64,000 bases of DNA from Dyella ginsengisoli LA-4 (GCF_000334915.1 NZ_AMSF01000010.1:86305-150304); one strand, 5' to 3'. Counted from the stretch's first letter, positions 15,508 through 24,309 are shown. The notes: a model not told the origin generated them from the sequence alone. A program made the numbers and translations.

Positions 15508-18081
15508 TCAGCGCGCCGGCTGGCCAACAGCCGCCCCGAGGTCTGGTGCACGGTCGGGGGTCATTTCGCCCGGCTGCCACCAGCTGCTTTGCCCGCGCCG
15601 CATCATCCGCTGGCGGGTGCGTTCGTTGTAACCCGGGGACAGCTTCTCCATCTGCTGCTGGTAGATCATGTGGTTGAACGCGGCTTTCGCGTACCACAGG
15701 CGCGAGAACGGGGCCGCGTAGTTGCGGGCGAACTTGAGCAGGCGCGCCCCGTACTGGCCGGGCTTGGTGCTGCTCTCGCCGCTGGCCTCGTGCTCGGTGT
15801 CGCCGTAAAGGTGGATCAGGTCATCCAGGAACGTGGCGCCCGGGCCGGCCAGCTTCACCAGGCCGTTATTGCGGTGCTCGGTGCTGTCGCCGAACAGGAA
15901 GTCACCGTACATGCCGAACCCGCCCGAGGCGATGGCCACCTTCGCGGCGCCTTTCCTGGTGAGCAGGTTGTCGGGGTCTTGGCCCAGTGCGATCGACTTC
16001 AGCGTCAGCGCGAGCGCGCCCAGACTCGCCTGCATTGCCACCAGGCGGGCGCGGTAGCTCCAGGCGCTGCGCCAGTCGTTCAGACCGCCCGGCACATCGA
16101 TCATGTGTGTGCGGAACATGCCCAGCGGCGTCTGCTTCAGGAACAGCAGCCACCGCGCAACCTGGCCCATGATCGTGCCGCCGTTCTCCGGCGTGATGTG
16201 CAACGTGAGGTTGTCGCGCACCGAGTTGCCGGAGCCGCCGCGCGCGCCGATGTGCGATTCCGCAAGCGTCACCGCCAGCAGGTGCTGCGCGGCCTCCGTG
16301 CGTAGCCGGCGGATGTCCTGCGCGATCTGCTCGGGCGTCGCCTTCGCACCCATGCGCGCCTCGGCGATCGGGCGAAGCTTGTCGTCCGGGATGCTGTAGA
16401 TCGCGTCCGGCGTCAGCATGGTGTGGTCGCCACTGGGACCGCGGTCCAGTTCGGCCTGCTGCCAGGTGGCGAAGTGGTCAGCGGTGACGCCGCGGCCCGT
16501 CAAATAGGCCTGGTCCTTCGGATCCAGGGCGGCGAAGTCCGCGCGGCGGGTGTGCTCGCCCAGCAGGTCCATCAGGCTGGCCGAGATCGCGTGGATCTGC
16601 CCGCGGTCCCACATGCGCAGCAGCGACAGCACATGCACGCCGTGATTCAAGAAGCGGGTGAACTGGTTTGATAGCTCGCCGGCGCCGAATCGGTGGGTGC
16701 CGTCCTGCAGGGTCTGCGCGGTGATGCCCAGCCGGCGGATGTAGGCGAGATTCTCGGCGGACGGCTTCATGCCCTCGGCCATGTTGCCGACGATCGCGCG
16801 CCGGGTAAGTCCGAGCTCGCGGCCGTAGGCGATCGCCATGCCGACGTCAGGGATGGCGGCCAGCGTCGAGCCGCCCAGCAAGGTCGAGCCGACGATGCCG
16901 CGCACCGTGTTGGACACCTGCGCCCACAGGGGCAGGGCGCCAGGGCTGCCCGGGTTTCGCAGCGCCTGATACTCGGCCAGCGTCCGGCGCTTGAGGTTGT
17001 CCAGCTGCTTGATCTGCCCTTCGGTCAGGCCGCTGGACACATCGGCCGCAAATGCGCGGTTGACCAGTTGCGGCACGAACCGGTCTGCATCGCGACCGAA
17101 CGCCCGCGCGGTCGCGATATCGCGGGCCATGCCGTGAAAATGGTGGTCCAGCAGCGACAGCACATTGCTCGCGCTGCCGAATTCCTCGGCCATGCGAATT
17201 TCCGCTTCCGCATCCTTGAACTTCAGTTGTCGCGGCGTGTTTCGCGATGCGCCCACGCTGCTGCCGTAGCCGGCGCCCATGCCCTCGCCGCGCTTGTTGG
17301 CGCCGTTCGTGCCCAGCGTCTCGGCGGCCTCGGTGACGAACCGGCGCAGCTGGTCGGGCGTCATCGGCGAGCCGTCGCGGTTGATGTAGTCGCCCGGGTT
17401 GATTTCCTCGAGGGCGCGCTTGATGAAATGGGCGCGATCGGCGCCGATCTTTTCCCACGCCCACGCGCGGGGCATGTAATCGTCCAGGTGGTGGATCGGG
17501 ATGCCGACGTCATTGGCGGCCACGCGGGCGCGCTCCACGACGTCGCGCACCTGCTTGCCCAAGGCGTTGATGTCCGGGTTGCCGGAGTCCTTGCCGAAGA
17601 TGGCCAGCAGGATGGCGCGCTGCTCGGCCGGGTTCTGGATCAGGCCGAAGAATCGACCCTTGAGCGCGCCGCCGTCGAGCTCGCGCGTAAAGTCCTGGTA
17701 GACGCCGCGGATTTTCTGCTCGAGCGGGATATCGCCGCCGCGGAAGTTGCCGGCCAGGGTGAGGCGCTGGCGCAGCGCGGCCAGCTGGCCCTGCAGACCC
17801 GGCTTGAACGAATCCACCTTCTTCAGCTCCCGCGCGCGTGTCTGCATTTCCTGCACCGCCCGCGAGCGCGCGGCCGTCACGTCGTCCAGATGGCGCGAGC
17901 GCGCGAGCTTGGCTGCCGCGGTGTATCGCTCGTCGCGGCCCATCGCGCGCCACGCGGCCGGATCCTGCCGGGCCAGCGTCTGCATCGACGACAGCATGCG
18001 TTCCTCGATGCCGTCGATTTCCGCCTGGGAAAGCTGGCGGCCGGCCGCCGCGGAAAGTGCCTGGATGCATTGGGCGAGCAT
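15508..18081 (-). CDS. Large internal-virion / DNA-ejection-type phage protein
   Basis: 857 residues from the ATG at 18081, which has GGAG 7 bases upstream; a TTG at 18087 lacks usable spacing. The protein is long, helical and alanine-rich, with a DDYMPRAWAWEKIG-type segment near 190 and a C-terminal arrangement (LSPGYNERTRQRMMRR then QSSWWQPGE) that I associate with large internal virion proteins of podoviruses, which are ejected with the DNA. No lytic-transglycosylase motif is evident. It follows the 433-aa protein with a close junction. Its presence without capsid, portal or tail genes is the striking point. Confidence 0.6.
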   Translation of the reverse strand: MLAQCIQALSAAAGRQLSQAEIDGIEERMLSSMQTLARQDPAAWRAMGRDERYTAAAKLARSRHLDDVTAARSRAVQEMQTRARELKKVDSFKPGLQGQLAALRQRLTLAGNFRGGDIPLEQKIRGVYQDFTRELDGGALKGRFFGLIQNPAEQRAILLAIFGKDSGNPDINALGKQVRDVVERARVAANDVGIPIHHLDDYMPRAWAWEKIGADRAHFIKRALEEINPGDYINRDGSPMTPDQLRRFVTEAAETLGTNGANKRGEGMGAGYGSSVGASRNTPRQLKFKDAEAEIRMAEEFGSASNVLSLLDHHFHGMARDIATARAFGRDADRFVPQLVNRAFAADVSSGLTEGQIKQLDNLKRRTLAEYQALRNPGSPGALPLWAQVSNTVRGIVGSTLLGGSTLAAIPDVGMAIAYGRELGLTRRAIVGNMAEGMKPSAENLAYIRRLGITAQTLQDGTHRFGAGELSNQFTRFLNHGVHVLSLLRMWDRGQIHAISASLMDLLGEHTRRADFAALDPKDQAYLTGRGVTADHFATWQQAELDRGPSGDHTMLTPDAIYSIPDDKLRPIAEARMGAKATPEQIAQDIRRLRTEAAQHLLAVTLAESHIGARGGSGNSVRDNLTLHITPENGGTIMGQVARWLLFLKQTPLGMFRTHMIDVPGGLNDWRSAWSYRARLVAMQASLGALALTLKSIALGQDPDNLLTRKGAAKVAIASGGFGMYGDFLFGDSTEHRNNGLVKLAGPGATFLDDLIHLYGDTEHEASGESSTKPGQYGARLLKFARNYAAPFSRLWYAKAAFNHMIYQQQMEKLSPGYNERTRQRMMRRGQSSWWQPGEMTPDRAPDLGAAVGQPAR

Positions 18082-18083
18082 GG

Positions 18084-19385
18084 TCAAACTCCGTGATGGA
18101 TGGCGCAGGCGGCCGCGACTTCGTAGAGGGGCGCGAACTTCGACGCCTCGGCTTGCTGCTGCTGCAGCTCGTCGGCCAGCTGCGCGAAGGTGACTTCGCG
18201 GCCGTCGTCGGTGGTGGTGCGTTCGTCGCCGAAGTTGGCCACCAAGTGGGCCAACTGGTGGGTGTAGACGTCGCCCGCGTCGGCGCCCGCAGCTGCCGGC
18301 GTGAACGGTTCGGGCGGCAGTTCCACGCGCGGCACGTTGGCGGCTGCCTCGGCGTAGCCGGGCACGTCTTCCAGCGCGGCTTCGTGGATGGCTGGCGCGA
18401 AATCCTGCGCCGGATCCGGGATAGAGTGGTCGACGATTTCCTGCGCGTGCTCGGGCGGCACGTCGGGGAGCTCGCCATTGGCCAGGCTGTGGATTGCGTC
18501 GGCCATGGTGGACGCGTGCAGCGTCGCAGTCACCGGGTCCGTCGGAATGCCGGGCGCGCTGCGGTTGAAATGGTCCTCGGCGCTGACGGCCAGGGCCGCG
18601 TCGACGTCGGCCGGGTTGGTCGTGCGCGAGCTGTCCGGGTGGGTGAAGTGCCCCATCGCACCGAACGCTCCGCCGAGGATGGCGTCGGCAGCCATCGCCT
18701 CGCCGTCGAAAATCCGGTACTGCTTGGCCTGCTCGGGAAAGCCGTCGGCCTCCAGCGCTGCGGCCGTCAGCCCGCGCTGTGTGGCGCCCAGCGCCAGGTT
18801 GGTCGCGCTGCCGCCTAGGATGCTGGTCAGCGCCGTCTTGCCGAACTTCATCGGCACCAGCGCGCCGGCTGCCGAGAACAGGCCAGTCAGCGCAGCTTGG
18901 TCTGCCGACGCGCCGGGGCTCAGGCCCTGCTTCAGGCCCTCCTTGTACGACGCATGCGCCTCGGTCGTGCCCAGCAGCGCGGCCGCGCCCCAGGGGCCGG
19001 CGATGGTCGCGCCTGCCGCGCCGATGGTGATGCCCTCGGCGGTTTGGTTCGCGATCCGGCCCACGCTGCCCGTGATGCGCGGGTCTTGGCCGGTGGCGCC
19101 CCAGTCGGCCACTATCTTGGTTGCCGCTTCCAGCTTGGCGCGACGCTCGGGCGTAAACGCGTCCATCGCCAAGCCGCCGAACGGCACCGAGTGCAGCAGA
19201 TAGTTGCCGGCATCCGTCTGCCAGGCGTCGAGTGACAGGTCGCTGAGCTTGGCCAGGCCGCCGGCGATGCCCTTGGGAATGGCGGCGGCCACGCCATCGA
19301 GTGCGCTCGCCGCCGGAATGTCCGTCGTGCCGGGCATGTTGGCGATGCGGTAATCGTCGTCGTATCCGGGATTGAGAAAGCCCAT
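18084..19385 (-). CDS. Internal-virion-type phage protein (433 aa)
   Basis: 433 residues, starting MGFLNPGYDDDYR. The centre has repeated Gly/Ala-rich hydrophobic stretches (GITIGAAGATIAGPWGAAAL; ILGGSATNLALGATQRG) and the GLTAAALEADGFPEQAKQYR block typical, to my reading, of podovirus internal/ejection proteins that insert into membranes. The C-terminus is acidic and contains a Gln-rich coil. It precedes the 857-aa partner. An AT-rich tract just upstream (about 19388-19410) may carry its promoter, because a 170-base gap separates it from the terminase gene. Confidence 0.6.
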   Translation of the reverse strand: MGFLNPGYDDDYRIANMPGTTDIPAASALDGVAAAIPKGIAGGLAKLSDLSLDAWQTDAGNYLLHSVPFGGLAMDAFTPERRAKLEAATKIVADWGATGQDPRITGSVGRIANQTAEGITIGAAGATIAGPWGAAALLGTTEAHASYKEGLKQGLSPGASADQAALTGLFSAAGALVPMKFGKTALTSILGGSATNLALGATQRGLTAAALEADGFPEQAKQYRIFDGEAMAADAILGGAFGAMGHFTHPDSSRTTNPADVDAALAVSAEDHFNRSAPGIPTDPVTATLHASTMADAIHSLANGELPDVPPEHAQEIVDHSIPDPAQDFAPAIHEAALEDVPGYAEAAANVPRVELPPEPFTPAAAGADAGDVYTHQLAHLVANFGDERTTTDDGREVTFAQLADELQQQQAEASKFAPLYEVAAACAIHHGV

Positions 19386-19555
19386 TGTTTTTGCCTATTA
19401 AAAAAAATTTGCGGTGTTCGTTCGCTACATGGCCCCGGGTGGAACATGCGCGCCACGGTTTGGGGGTGCCCCCACCCGGCGCTCCCCCTTCAGGCGAAAA
19501 AGGGGACCCGCAGCCAGGTCGGCCAGCGCGGCGCGGTCAGGATTTTTCGGGAAGG
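19386..19555. other. Gap between TerS and ejection-type genes
   Basis: 170 bases without a gene. It contains an A/T tract (ATTAAAAAAAATTT) next to the 433-aa start, and two GC hairpins, one of them CCCCTT/AAGGGG with a 9-base loop near 19495. It is either a regulatory gap or the scar of a deletion that removed TerL and capsid genes. Confidence 0.4.
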
Positions 19556-20089
19556 TCACGGCTTCTCCTTCCAGCGATCGGACGGCGGAAATTCCCGCGC
19601 AGTTGATTCGTTATCAATTGAGCCGGTGCCTGCAGAGTGAGGCAGGGCAACGAATTCGCCTTCGATGTCGGCAGTTGGGTCGCAGATGGGTCGCAGCGTG
19701 GCGCGTGCTCGCGCAGCGGCCAGGGCCTCGGCGACGTCGGCGCGTTCGACGGTAATGTCGAGCTTGTCCCGCAGCAGGCCGGCGAGCTTGGCGCGTAGCT
19801 CGATCGCCTTCACATAGGCGTTCGGCTGCTTGGTCTCGATGGCGAAAGCGATAGCCTGGTCTAGCTCGGCCATGCATCGCTGCCCGTTGTAGTCGGTCGC
19901 CTCGCAAAGCTTCTCCGCCGCCTTGTCCAGCTCGGCGCGGACTAGCTTGTTGTCGTGCAGGAGGGCGTGCGCAATGTGCTTCGCAGAGTGCTCGCTGTAG
20001 CCGGCTTGGATCGCTGCCTGCGTGCCTGACATGCCGGACTGATACGCGGCGACGAACGCGCGTTGTTTCGGTGTGAGCTGCCGCGGCAC
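19556..20089 (-). CDS. Phage terminase small subunit
   Basis: 177 residues. The N-terminal half fits the Terminase_2 pattern: LTPKQRAFVAAYQSGMSGTQ, AAIQAGYSEHSAKHIAHALL, then V in the DNA-binding helix region, followed by the NAYVKAIELRAKLAGLLRDK oligomerisation-like helix. TerS recognises the packaging site on DNA and hands it to TerL. Start is GTG at 20089, directly after the stop of the upstream gene, with a GGGG ribosome site. No large subunit accompanies it. In satellites, a private TerS redirects a helper phage's packaging motor. Confidence 0.75.
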   Translation of the reverse strand: MPRQLTPKQRAFVAAYQSGMSGTQAAIQAGYSEHSAKHIAHALLHDNKLVRAELDKAAEKLCEATDYNGQRCMAELDQAIAFAIETKQPNAYVKAIELRAKLAGLLRDKLDITVERADVAEALAAARARATLRPICDPTADIEGEFVALPHSAGTGSIDNESTAREFPPSDRWKEKP

Positions 20090-20710
20090 TTACTGGCCCC
20101 GACGCGCCGCGCGGCTGGCTCGGGCTCGCGCCCGGTTCGCCAGGTAGTGAATCAGCGCGGGATCGTTGCCCATGCCCGACTGCTCCAGCCAGTCGCGCAC
20201 GGCCGGGTTGCGGGCCGCGGCGGCGGCGACTTCCTGCTGTGCAAGTCGGATCGTCTCGGCGCCGTGCTCGGGATCCGTCCGGGTGAGCTGTTCCCGCACG
20301 CGCTCGGCGGCGGCCGCGTTCGCTTCCGGTGTCGGCGGATTCACCACCGCGCGATTCCACTGCGCCGACAGGTAGCGCCCGAACTCCGGTGGCACCTGCT
20401 CGGCGGCCAGCAGGGCGCGCGCGGCGAGCTCCTGCGTGTGGCTGTGCTCAACGCCCGGCGGCGCACGGTCGAAGCTGTAGCGGCCGGGGTGGGCCGACTC
20501 GTCGAAAAAGGCACCGTCCAAGAGGTCGGCATCGCGGTCGGCCGGGGTGACTTCGCGCTGCGGGGCGTCGTTGCTGGGCTGGGTCGGCGCGGTGGTGTCG
20601 CCGGCGGCCTCGGTCTGCACCACGTCCGGGCGCAGGTTGAACGCACCGGGGGCGATCATCGGCCGCGCGCTGGCGGTCACGCTGTCCGGCTGCTGGACTT
20701 CCTCAGTCAT
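20090..20710 (-). CDS. Scaffold-like phage protein (206 aa)
   Basis: 206 residues. Pro/Asp/Ala-rich disordered N-terminal part, then a helical C-terminal part ending VRDWLEQSGMGNDPALIHYL plus a basic tail (RARARASRAARRGQ). A 'glycine-Asn-Asp-Pro-helix-basic tail' ending resembles capsid scaffolding proteins of tailed phages; that is a pattern judgement, not a demonstrated homology. It overlaps the upstream coiled-coil gene by 8 bases and abuts terS, so the three are one transcription unit. A scaffold in an element without capsid genes could act on a helper's capsid. Confidence 0.45.
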   Translation of the reverse strand: MTEEVQQPDSVTASARPMIAPGAFNLRPDVVQTEAAGDTTAPTQPSNDAPQREVTPADRDADLLDGAFFDESAHPGRYSFDRAPPGVEHSHTQELAARALLAAEQVPPEFGRYLSAQWNRAVVNPPTPEANAAAAERVREQLTRTDPEHGAETIRLAQQEVAAAAARNPAVRDWLEQSGMGNDPALIHYLANRARARASRAARRGQ

Positions 20711-21347
20711 GGGACGCCCCCAGGTCGGCCGCTTTCCAGCGCTTCAACAGGTCGGGCGTCGTGGCCAGCTTGTCGGCCAGGGGCTGGATCTCGTGCCGCG
20801 GCTGCAGGGCGCTTCCGAACGGCAGCCCCTGGCGCACCATTTCGACGCGTACCAGCTGCTCCACCACGTGGCCGCGAAGCAGTGCCGCGTCCATGTCCGG
20901 CACGTCGGGCAGGGCGCGCAACATGGTGTTGCTTTGCTCCACGAGCTCGGCGTAATCCTTGGCCAGGGCCTCGGCGTGGCGCTGGATCGACTCAGCCAGC
21001 GCGGCGCGCCTCACTGCCGCTCGGTGGGCCTCGTCGTATGCCTTCGCCCGGGCGTCGCGCTGCTGCGCCGCCTGCGCGTTGCCGTGGCGGGCGCGGACGG
21101 CTTCCAGGGCGTCGCGGGCGTTGCGTTCGTTCGTCTCCGCGGCGGACAGCTTGGCGCGGGCATCGGCCAGCTTCGGGAGGTTGGCGGCATCTTCCGCCAC
21201 GACATTGGCCAGGGTGTCGGCGTACTCGGCCCGGGCGCGGTCCAGCGCCGCCACCGCGTCGTTGTGCTGCTGCGCCACGCGGTCGACGGCGGCCGCGGCC
21301 TTGTCGACGGGAGAGGTGGCGGCGGTTTTCTGGAACAGGGAGGGCAT
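20703..21347 (-). CDS. Coiled-coil phage protein (214 aa)
   Basis: 214 residues. Residues about 15-125 form a long Ala/Arg/Asp-rich coiled coil (VDRVAQQHNDAVAALDRARA; DARAKLSAAETNERNARDAL), followed by a compact C-terminal region (LRGHVVEQLVRVEMVRQGLP). No enzymatic motif. First gene of the leftward late-like operon; its promoter should lie in the 21348-21732 gap. Possible roles include capsid assembly or virion structure, inferred only from its neighbours. Confidence 0.6.
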   Translation of the reverse strand: MPSLFQKTAATSPVDKAAAAVDRVAQQHNDAVAALDRARAEYADTLANVVAEDAANLPKLADARAKLSAAETNERNARDALEAVRARHGNAQAAQQRDARAKAYDEAHRAAVRRAALAESIQRHAEALAKDYAELVEQSNTMLRALPDVPDMDAALLRGHVVEQLVRVEMVRQGLPFGSALQPRHEIQPLADKLATTPDLLKRWKAADLGASHD

Positions 21348-21732
21348 CCGATGGGCTCCGAATCAGGGCGAAATGGTCGACAGTGTTGCCCGGTGTTGCA
21401 TATTGGTGCGTCCTGTTCTGTGGGCAGAAGTCGGTAAGTACTTGTATTATAAGGCATTGAGCGTCCATGCGCCACGGATTTCGCTGGGCGTGGACTACCC
21501 TCTGCAAGAGAGTAGGTCATGTGATTGCGGGTCGCGATCGGCGCCCGGCCAGGCTCGCGCGCGCACGCGCGAGGGCGTCGGTTGAAGCTGGCATGTGCGG
21601 GGTGTTGATAGACCGCCAACAAGTCACCCGCGTTGACTGAAAATCATCACAAATCAGGCACTTGCAATGTCAACGGGCTCGGGTCCACTGTCCCTGCCGC
21701 CGGATCGGCCGGCACCACTGGAGGGCACACCC
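21348..21732. promoter_or_regulatory. Divergent control region between late-like operon and HTH genes
   Basis: 385 bases without a convincing gene. It contains the palindrome AAGTACTT (21436-21443) next to TATTAT (21445-21450), and a perfect hairpin CTCGCGCG-CGCA-CGCGCGAG (21554-21573). TATTAT is a possible -10 for plus-strand transcription. The region separates the leftward structural genes from the rightward HTH gene and is the natural place for the lytic/maintenance switch. Confidence 0.4.
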
Positions 21733-21906
21733 ATGCAACTCGTTACCCAACTCGCGAACGGCTCGGTGATCGACTTCGAATTCGACACGGTGGACCAGTG
21801 GGAGAGGGCCGTGGAGGCGGCCAAGCGGCTGCCCATCCCCAAGACCACGCGGGAGATCTTCGACTACTGGTGCACCGTCGAATCCGCGTCCCGGGGCATC
21901 GCGTGA
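21733..21906 (+). CDS. Small hypothetical protein (57 aa)
   Basis: 57 residues from the ATG at 21733, which has GGAGGG 8 bases upstream; an ATG at 21667 would add 22 proline-rich residues. The visible features are a beta-rich start (MQLVTQLANGSVIDFEF) and an amphipathic helix (QWERAVEAAKRL). No known family. Its stop overlaps the GTG start of the HTH gene (GTGA), so the two are coupled; a regulatory or partner role for the HTH protein is likely. Confidence 0.6.
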   Translation: MQLVTQLANGSVIDFEFDTVDQWERAVEAAKRLPIPKTTREIFDYWCTVESASRGIA

Positions 21907-22097
21907 GCCAGGCGCCCAACATCACGCCAGGGGAACTGTCGGCGCGCTGGGCCGGCGCGGTGTCGGTCAAGACGCTGGCCAACTGGCGGAACAAGCGGAT
22001 AGGTCCACCGTTCCGGAAGTTCGGTCGCCAGGTGCTGTATCCGGTCGATCTGCTCGAGCAGTGGGAGCGCGAACGAACAGTGGCGACCAGGGGCTAG
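21903..22097 (+). CDS. HTH excisionase/AlpA-like DNA-binding protein (64 aa)
   Basis: 64 residues, GTG start overlapping the previous stop. One winged HTH of the MerR/excisionase superfamily: LSARWAGAVSVKTLANWRNK followed by the wing GPPFRKFGRQVLYPV and a terminal helix (DLLEQWERER). Small proteins like this control excision or replication in phages and satellites. The iteron cluster begins 9 bases after its stop codon. Transcribed towards the replicase, convergent with it. Confidence 0.75.
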   Translation: MSQAPNITPGELSARWAGAVSVKTLANWRNKRIGPPFRKFGRQVLYPVDLLEQWERERTVATRG

Positions 22098-22105
22098 ACC
22101 TACCT

Positions 22106-22330
22106 GCGGAAGTGAGCCGCCCCCCTAAGGGTGGCGGCACTTCCTTTCCGCACCTGGCGGATAGGGAAAAACACTTCCGCAGCGCACTTCCGCACTTCCG
22201 CAACACCGTTCAAGCCCTTGTGCTGCAACGCTTCCCGCGTTCTGGCCGATGCGTGGCGCATTTCCGCGCCACTTCCGCAGGTCGAAAAAATCGCACTTCC
22301 GCGGAAGTGACCGCACTTCCGCACTTTTCG
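22106..22330. repeat. Iteron cluster, putative replication origin (CACTTCCGC repeats)
   Basis: Eight exact copies of the 9-mer CACTTCCGC occur in 217 bases: direct at 22172, 22185, 22193, 22270, 22294 and 22314, inverted at 22106 and 22301. The 22294/22301 pair makes the palindrome CACTTCCGCGGAAGTG. Degenerate copies lie at 22138, 22259 (CATTTCCGC) and 22322. Short A-runs (GGGAAAAAC, CGAAAAAATC) are interspersed. The cluster is immediately 3' of the Prim-Pol/RepA-type replicase gene, the arrangement expected for an origin bound by that replicase, as in P4-like satellites. Confidence 0.8.
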
Positions 22331-22332
22331 GG

Positions 22333-24309
22333 TCATGAAGCACCGGTGAGGCGGTACGCGGTCACCCCCTTTTTTGTCACCGTTGCGACCAGCTTTTCCC
22401 CCACCAGCCAGTCGCGGGCGTCGGTGAAATTCTTGCGCCGCCCGTCCTTCGCCTTGCGCGCCGCCTTGGGGTCATCCTCGTCCGGCAGCGGGGTCGCTTC
22501 GAAATAGGCGTTCTGCCATTCCGTGACGCTGCACGTCGCCACGTCGCCCACCTCGGCGAACGTGTTCGCGAGCAAGGAGGAAAGGGCGCCGTAAACGTTC
22601 CTTCGCAGAGGCGTCCATTTGCGCGACGAGGTGCCGGGGGAGAGTTCGGCCTTCTGAAGGTCGACGACGACGCAGGACGAATCACGCTCGAGCGGGTCCG
22701 CGTCCGGGTCGTGCGCGTGGGTCGGGCCGAGGTCGATCGTCGCCAGGCGGAAGGAGAAGCGCGCGCCGTCCTCGCCGTCCTTGACCTTCGTTGCTCGCAG
22801 GTAGCGTGTCGAGTTGTCGACACCAGCACGCGAGATCTCCAGCTCGGCGTCCGCTGCGCCGAGCAGGGAAGAATGCCCGCGGGCGCCTGCGCTGCTGTCC
22901 TTGCCGGAGTGATGCACGAACACGCACAGACAGTTGAGGCTCGACGCAATCAGTCCCGCGCACCGGATCGCCTTGCCCATGTCCTCGCTGGCGTTCTCGT
23001 TGCCGCCGGGCATCGCCCGGTTCAACGTGTCCACCACCACCAGCGATACGGGGTCGCCGGTCTTGATGTCCGCCACCAAGTCCTTGGCATCCTGGGCGCG
23101 CTCGGCGAGCAGATCGACGCCCTGCCGCTCGATGATATCCAGGCCCGAAAGGTGGGACGCCTGCAGCTCGTGGTGCTGCAAATACGCCTCCACGCGAGCC
23201 CTCATCGCGCCCTCAAGGCCGACGTACACGACACGCCCGCGGCGGACACGCTGGCCCGCCCACGCGATGCCCCGGGCGATGGCGGCGGCCAGGTCGAGCA
23301 TCAGGAAGCTTTTGCCGCTGCCTGGGGCTCCGTACACGACACCCAAGCCACGCGCCGGCAGAAGACCACGCACCAGCCACGCCGGGCGCGGCTGGCTCAG
23401 AAGATCCGAAACGGTGGCGACCTTGTAGCGGGATTTCCGCGGCTCGACTTCCACCGCTTCGAACTGAGCTTCGGGCGCATCCGCGCCTTGGGGGTTCTGT
23501 CCGTTCAGGTATGCGCTGGCGATGGTCTGCTGCAACTCGTCGGCGTCGAGCATCGGCTCGCACGGCCAGTGCTCGAGCATCAGCGCAAGGCACTCGTCGG
23601 GATCGCACCCGAGATCCTTCACCCGCGCCGCTGCAGCGAACGCGGCGTGATTGCGGCCGCCCTCAGTGACGGTATCCAAGGCGGTCAGATACTCCACGGC
23701 TCGGACGCGTGCGCGCTCGGGATCGATGCCGGGCAACGCCGCCCGGGTGCCACGCTCCCCAGGCTTCGCCCATGGATGCGGCAACAACGCCTCCAGCCAG
23801 GCCGGGCAGTCCGCGGGCCGTTGGGCTTCGGCCACGGTGTATGTGCCGCCCTCGACCTCTGAACCTGGCCCCACGACATAGCCGCCCACGCCGCGGACGT
23901 CGATCCCCGGCGCCAGCACGCCGGCGTTGCTGCCGGTCGCGCGCGAGGCGTGGAAATAGAGGTGCAGGCCGCCGGATGGGGTGCGGATCGTGAAGGTGTC
24001 CGGCAGGCCGCCGTGCGGTGCGGCTAGCGCACGCAGCGCTGCAGGGCCATCCTTGCCACCCTTCGTGTCCAGGTCGAGCACCACCATGTGCCGGGTGAGG
24101 CTGCCCACGATGCGCTCGCCGGCATAGACGCCGATGTTGTGGCTGTCATCGGCGAACCACTCGCGCACGGTGTCCGCGTTGTTGGTCGCGACGTCGGGCC
24201 ACCGTTTGGCCGCTGGCTGCTTGCTGCGGGGCCGGCAGCGGAAGACCCGAAAGCCTTCGGCGGCGAGCTCGTTCGCGAAGCTGGCGCGGGTACTCGTCGC
24301 GGCGCTCAA
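22333..24309 (-). CDS. Prim-Pol / RepA-type helicase replication protein
   Basis: 658 residues starting at TTG 24309, with TTGA overlap on the upstream stop. The N-terminal bifunctional primase-polymerase domain has the catalytic pair D79/D81 (VVLDLDTKGG), H116 (SGGLHLYF) and the GIDVRGVGGYVVGPGS block. A RecA-fold AAA domain follows with Walker A YGAPGSGKSF near 325-335 and Walker B VSLVVVDTLN near 420. The C-terminal part looks like a winged helix (DWLVGEKLVATVTKKGVTAY). It should prime and unwind replication from the adjacent iterons. Such fused replicases are typical of satellites and integrative elements. Confidence 0.88.
   Translation of the reverse strand: MSAATSTRASFANELAAEGFRVFRCRPRSKQPAAKRWPDVATNNADTVREWFADDSHNIGVYAGERIVGSLTRHMVVLDLDTKGGKDGPAALRALAAPHGGLPDTFTIRTPSGGLHLYFHASRATGSNAGVLAPGIDVRGVGGYVVGPGSEVEGGTYTVAEAQRPADCPAWLEALLPHPWAKPGERGTRAALPGIDPERARVRAVEYLTALDTVTEGGRNHAAFAAAARVKDLGCDPDECLALMLEHWPCEPMLDADELQQTIASAYLNGQNPQGADAPEAQFEAVEVEPRKSRYKVATVSDLLSQPRPAWLVRGLLPARGLGVVYGAPGSGKSFLMLDLAAAIARGIAWAGQRVRRGRVVYVGLEGAMRARVEAYLQHHELQASHLSGLDIIERQGVDLLAERAQDAKDLVADIKTGDPVSLVVVDTLNRAMPGGNENASEDMGKAIRCAGLIASSLNCLCVFVHHSGKDSSAGARGHSSLLGAADAELEISRAGVDNSTRYLRATKVKDGEDGARFSFRLATIDLGPTHAHDPDADPLERDSSCVVVDLQKAELSPGTSSRKWTPLRRNVYGALSSLLANTFAEVGDVATCSVTEWQNAYFEATPLPDEDDPKAARKAKDGRRKNFTDARDWLVGEKLVATVTKKGVTAYRLTGAS

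Noticed and set aside
20703..21347. Chromosome-partition or SMC-like protein
   Set aside because: Only a coiled coil is present, without ATPase head motifs; operon context is phage structural.
22106..22330. CRISPR array
   Set aside because: The repeat is only 9 bases, spacing is irregular and both orientations occur; this is an iteron cluster.
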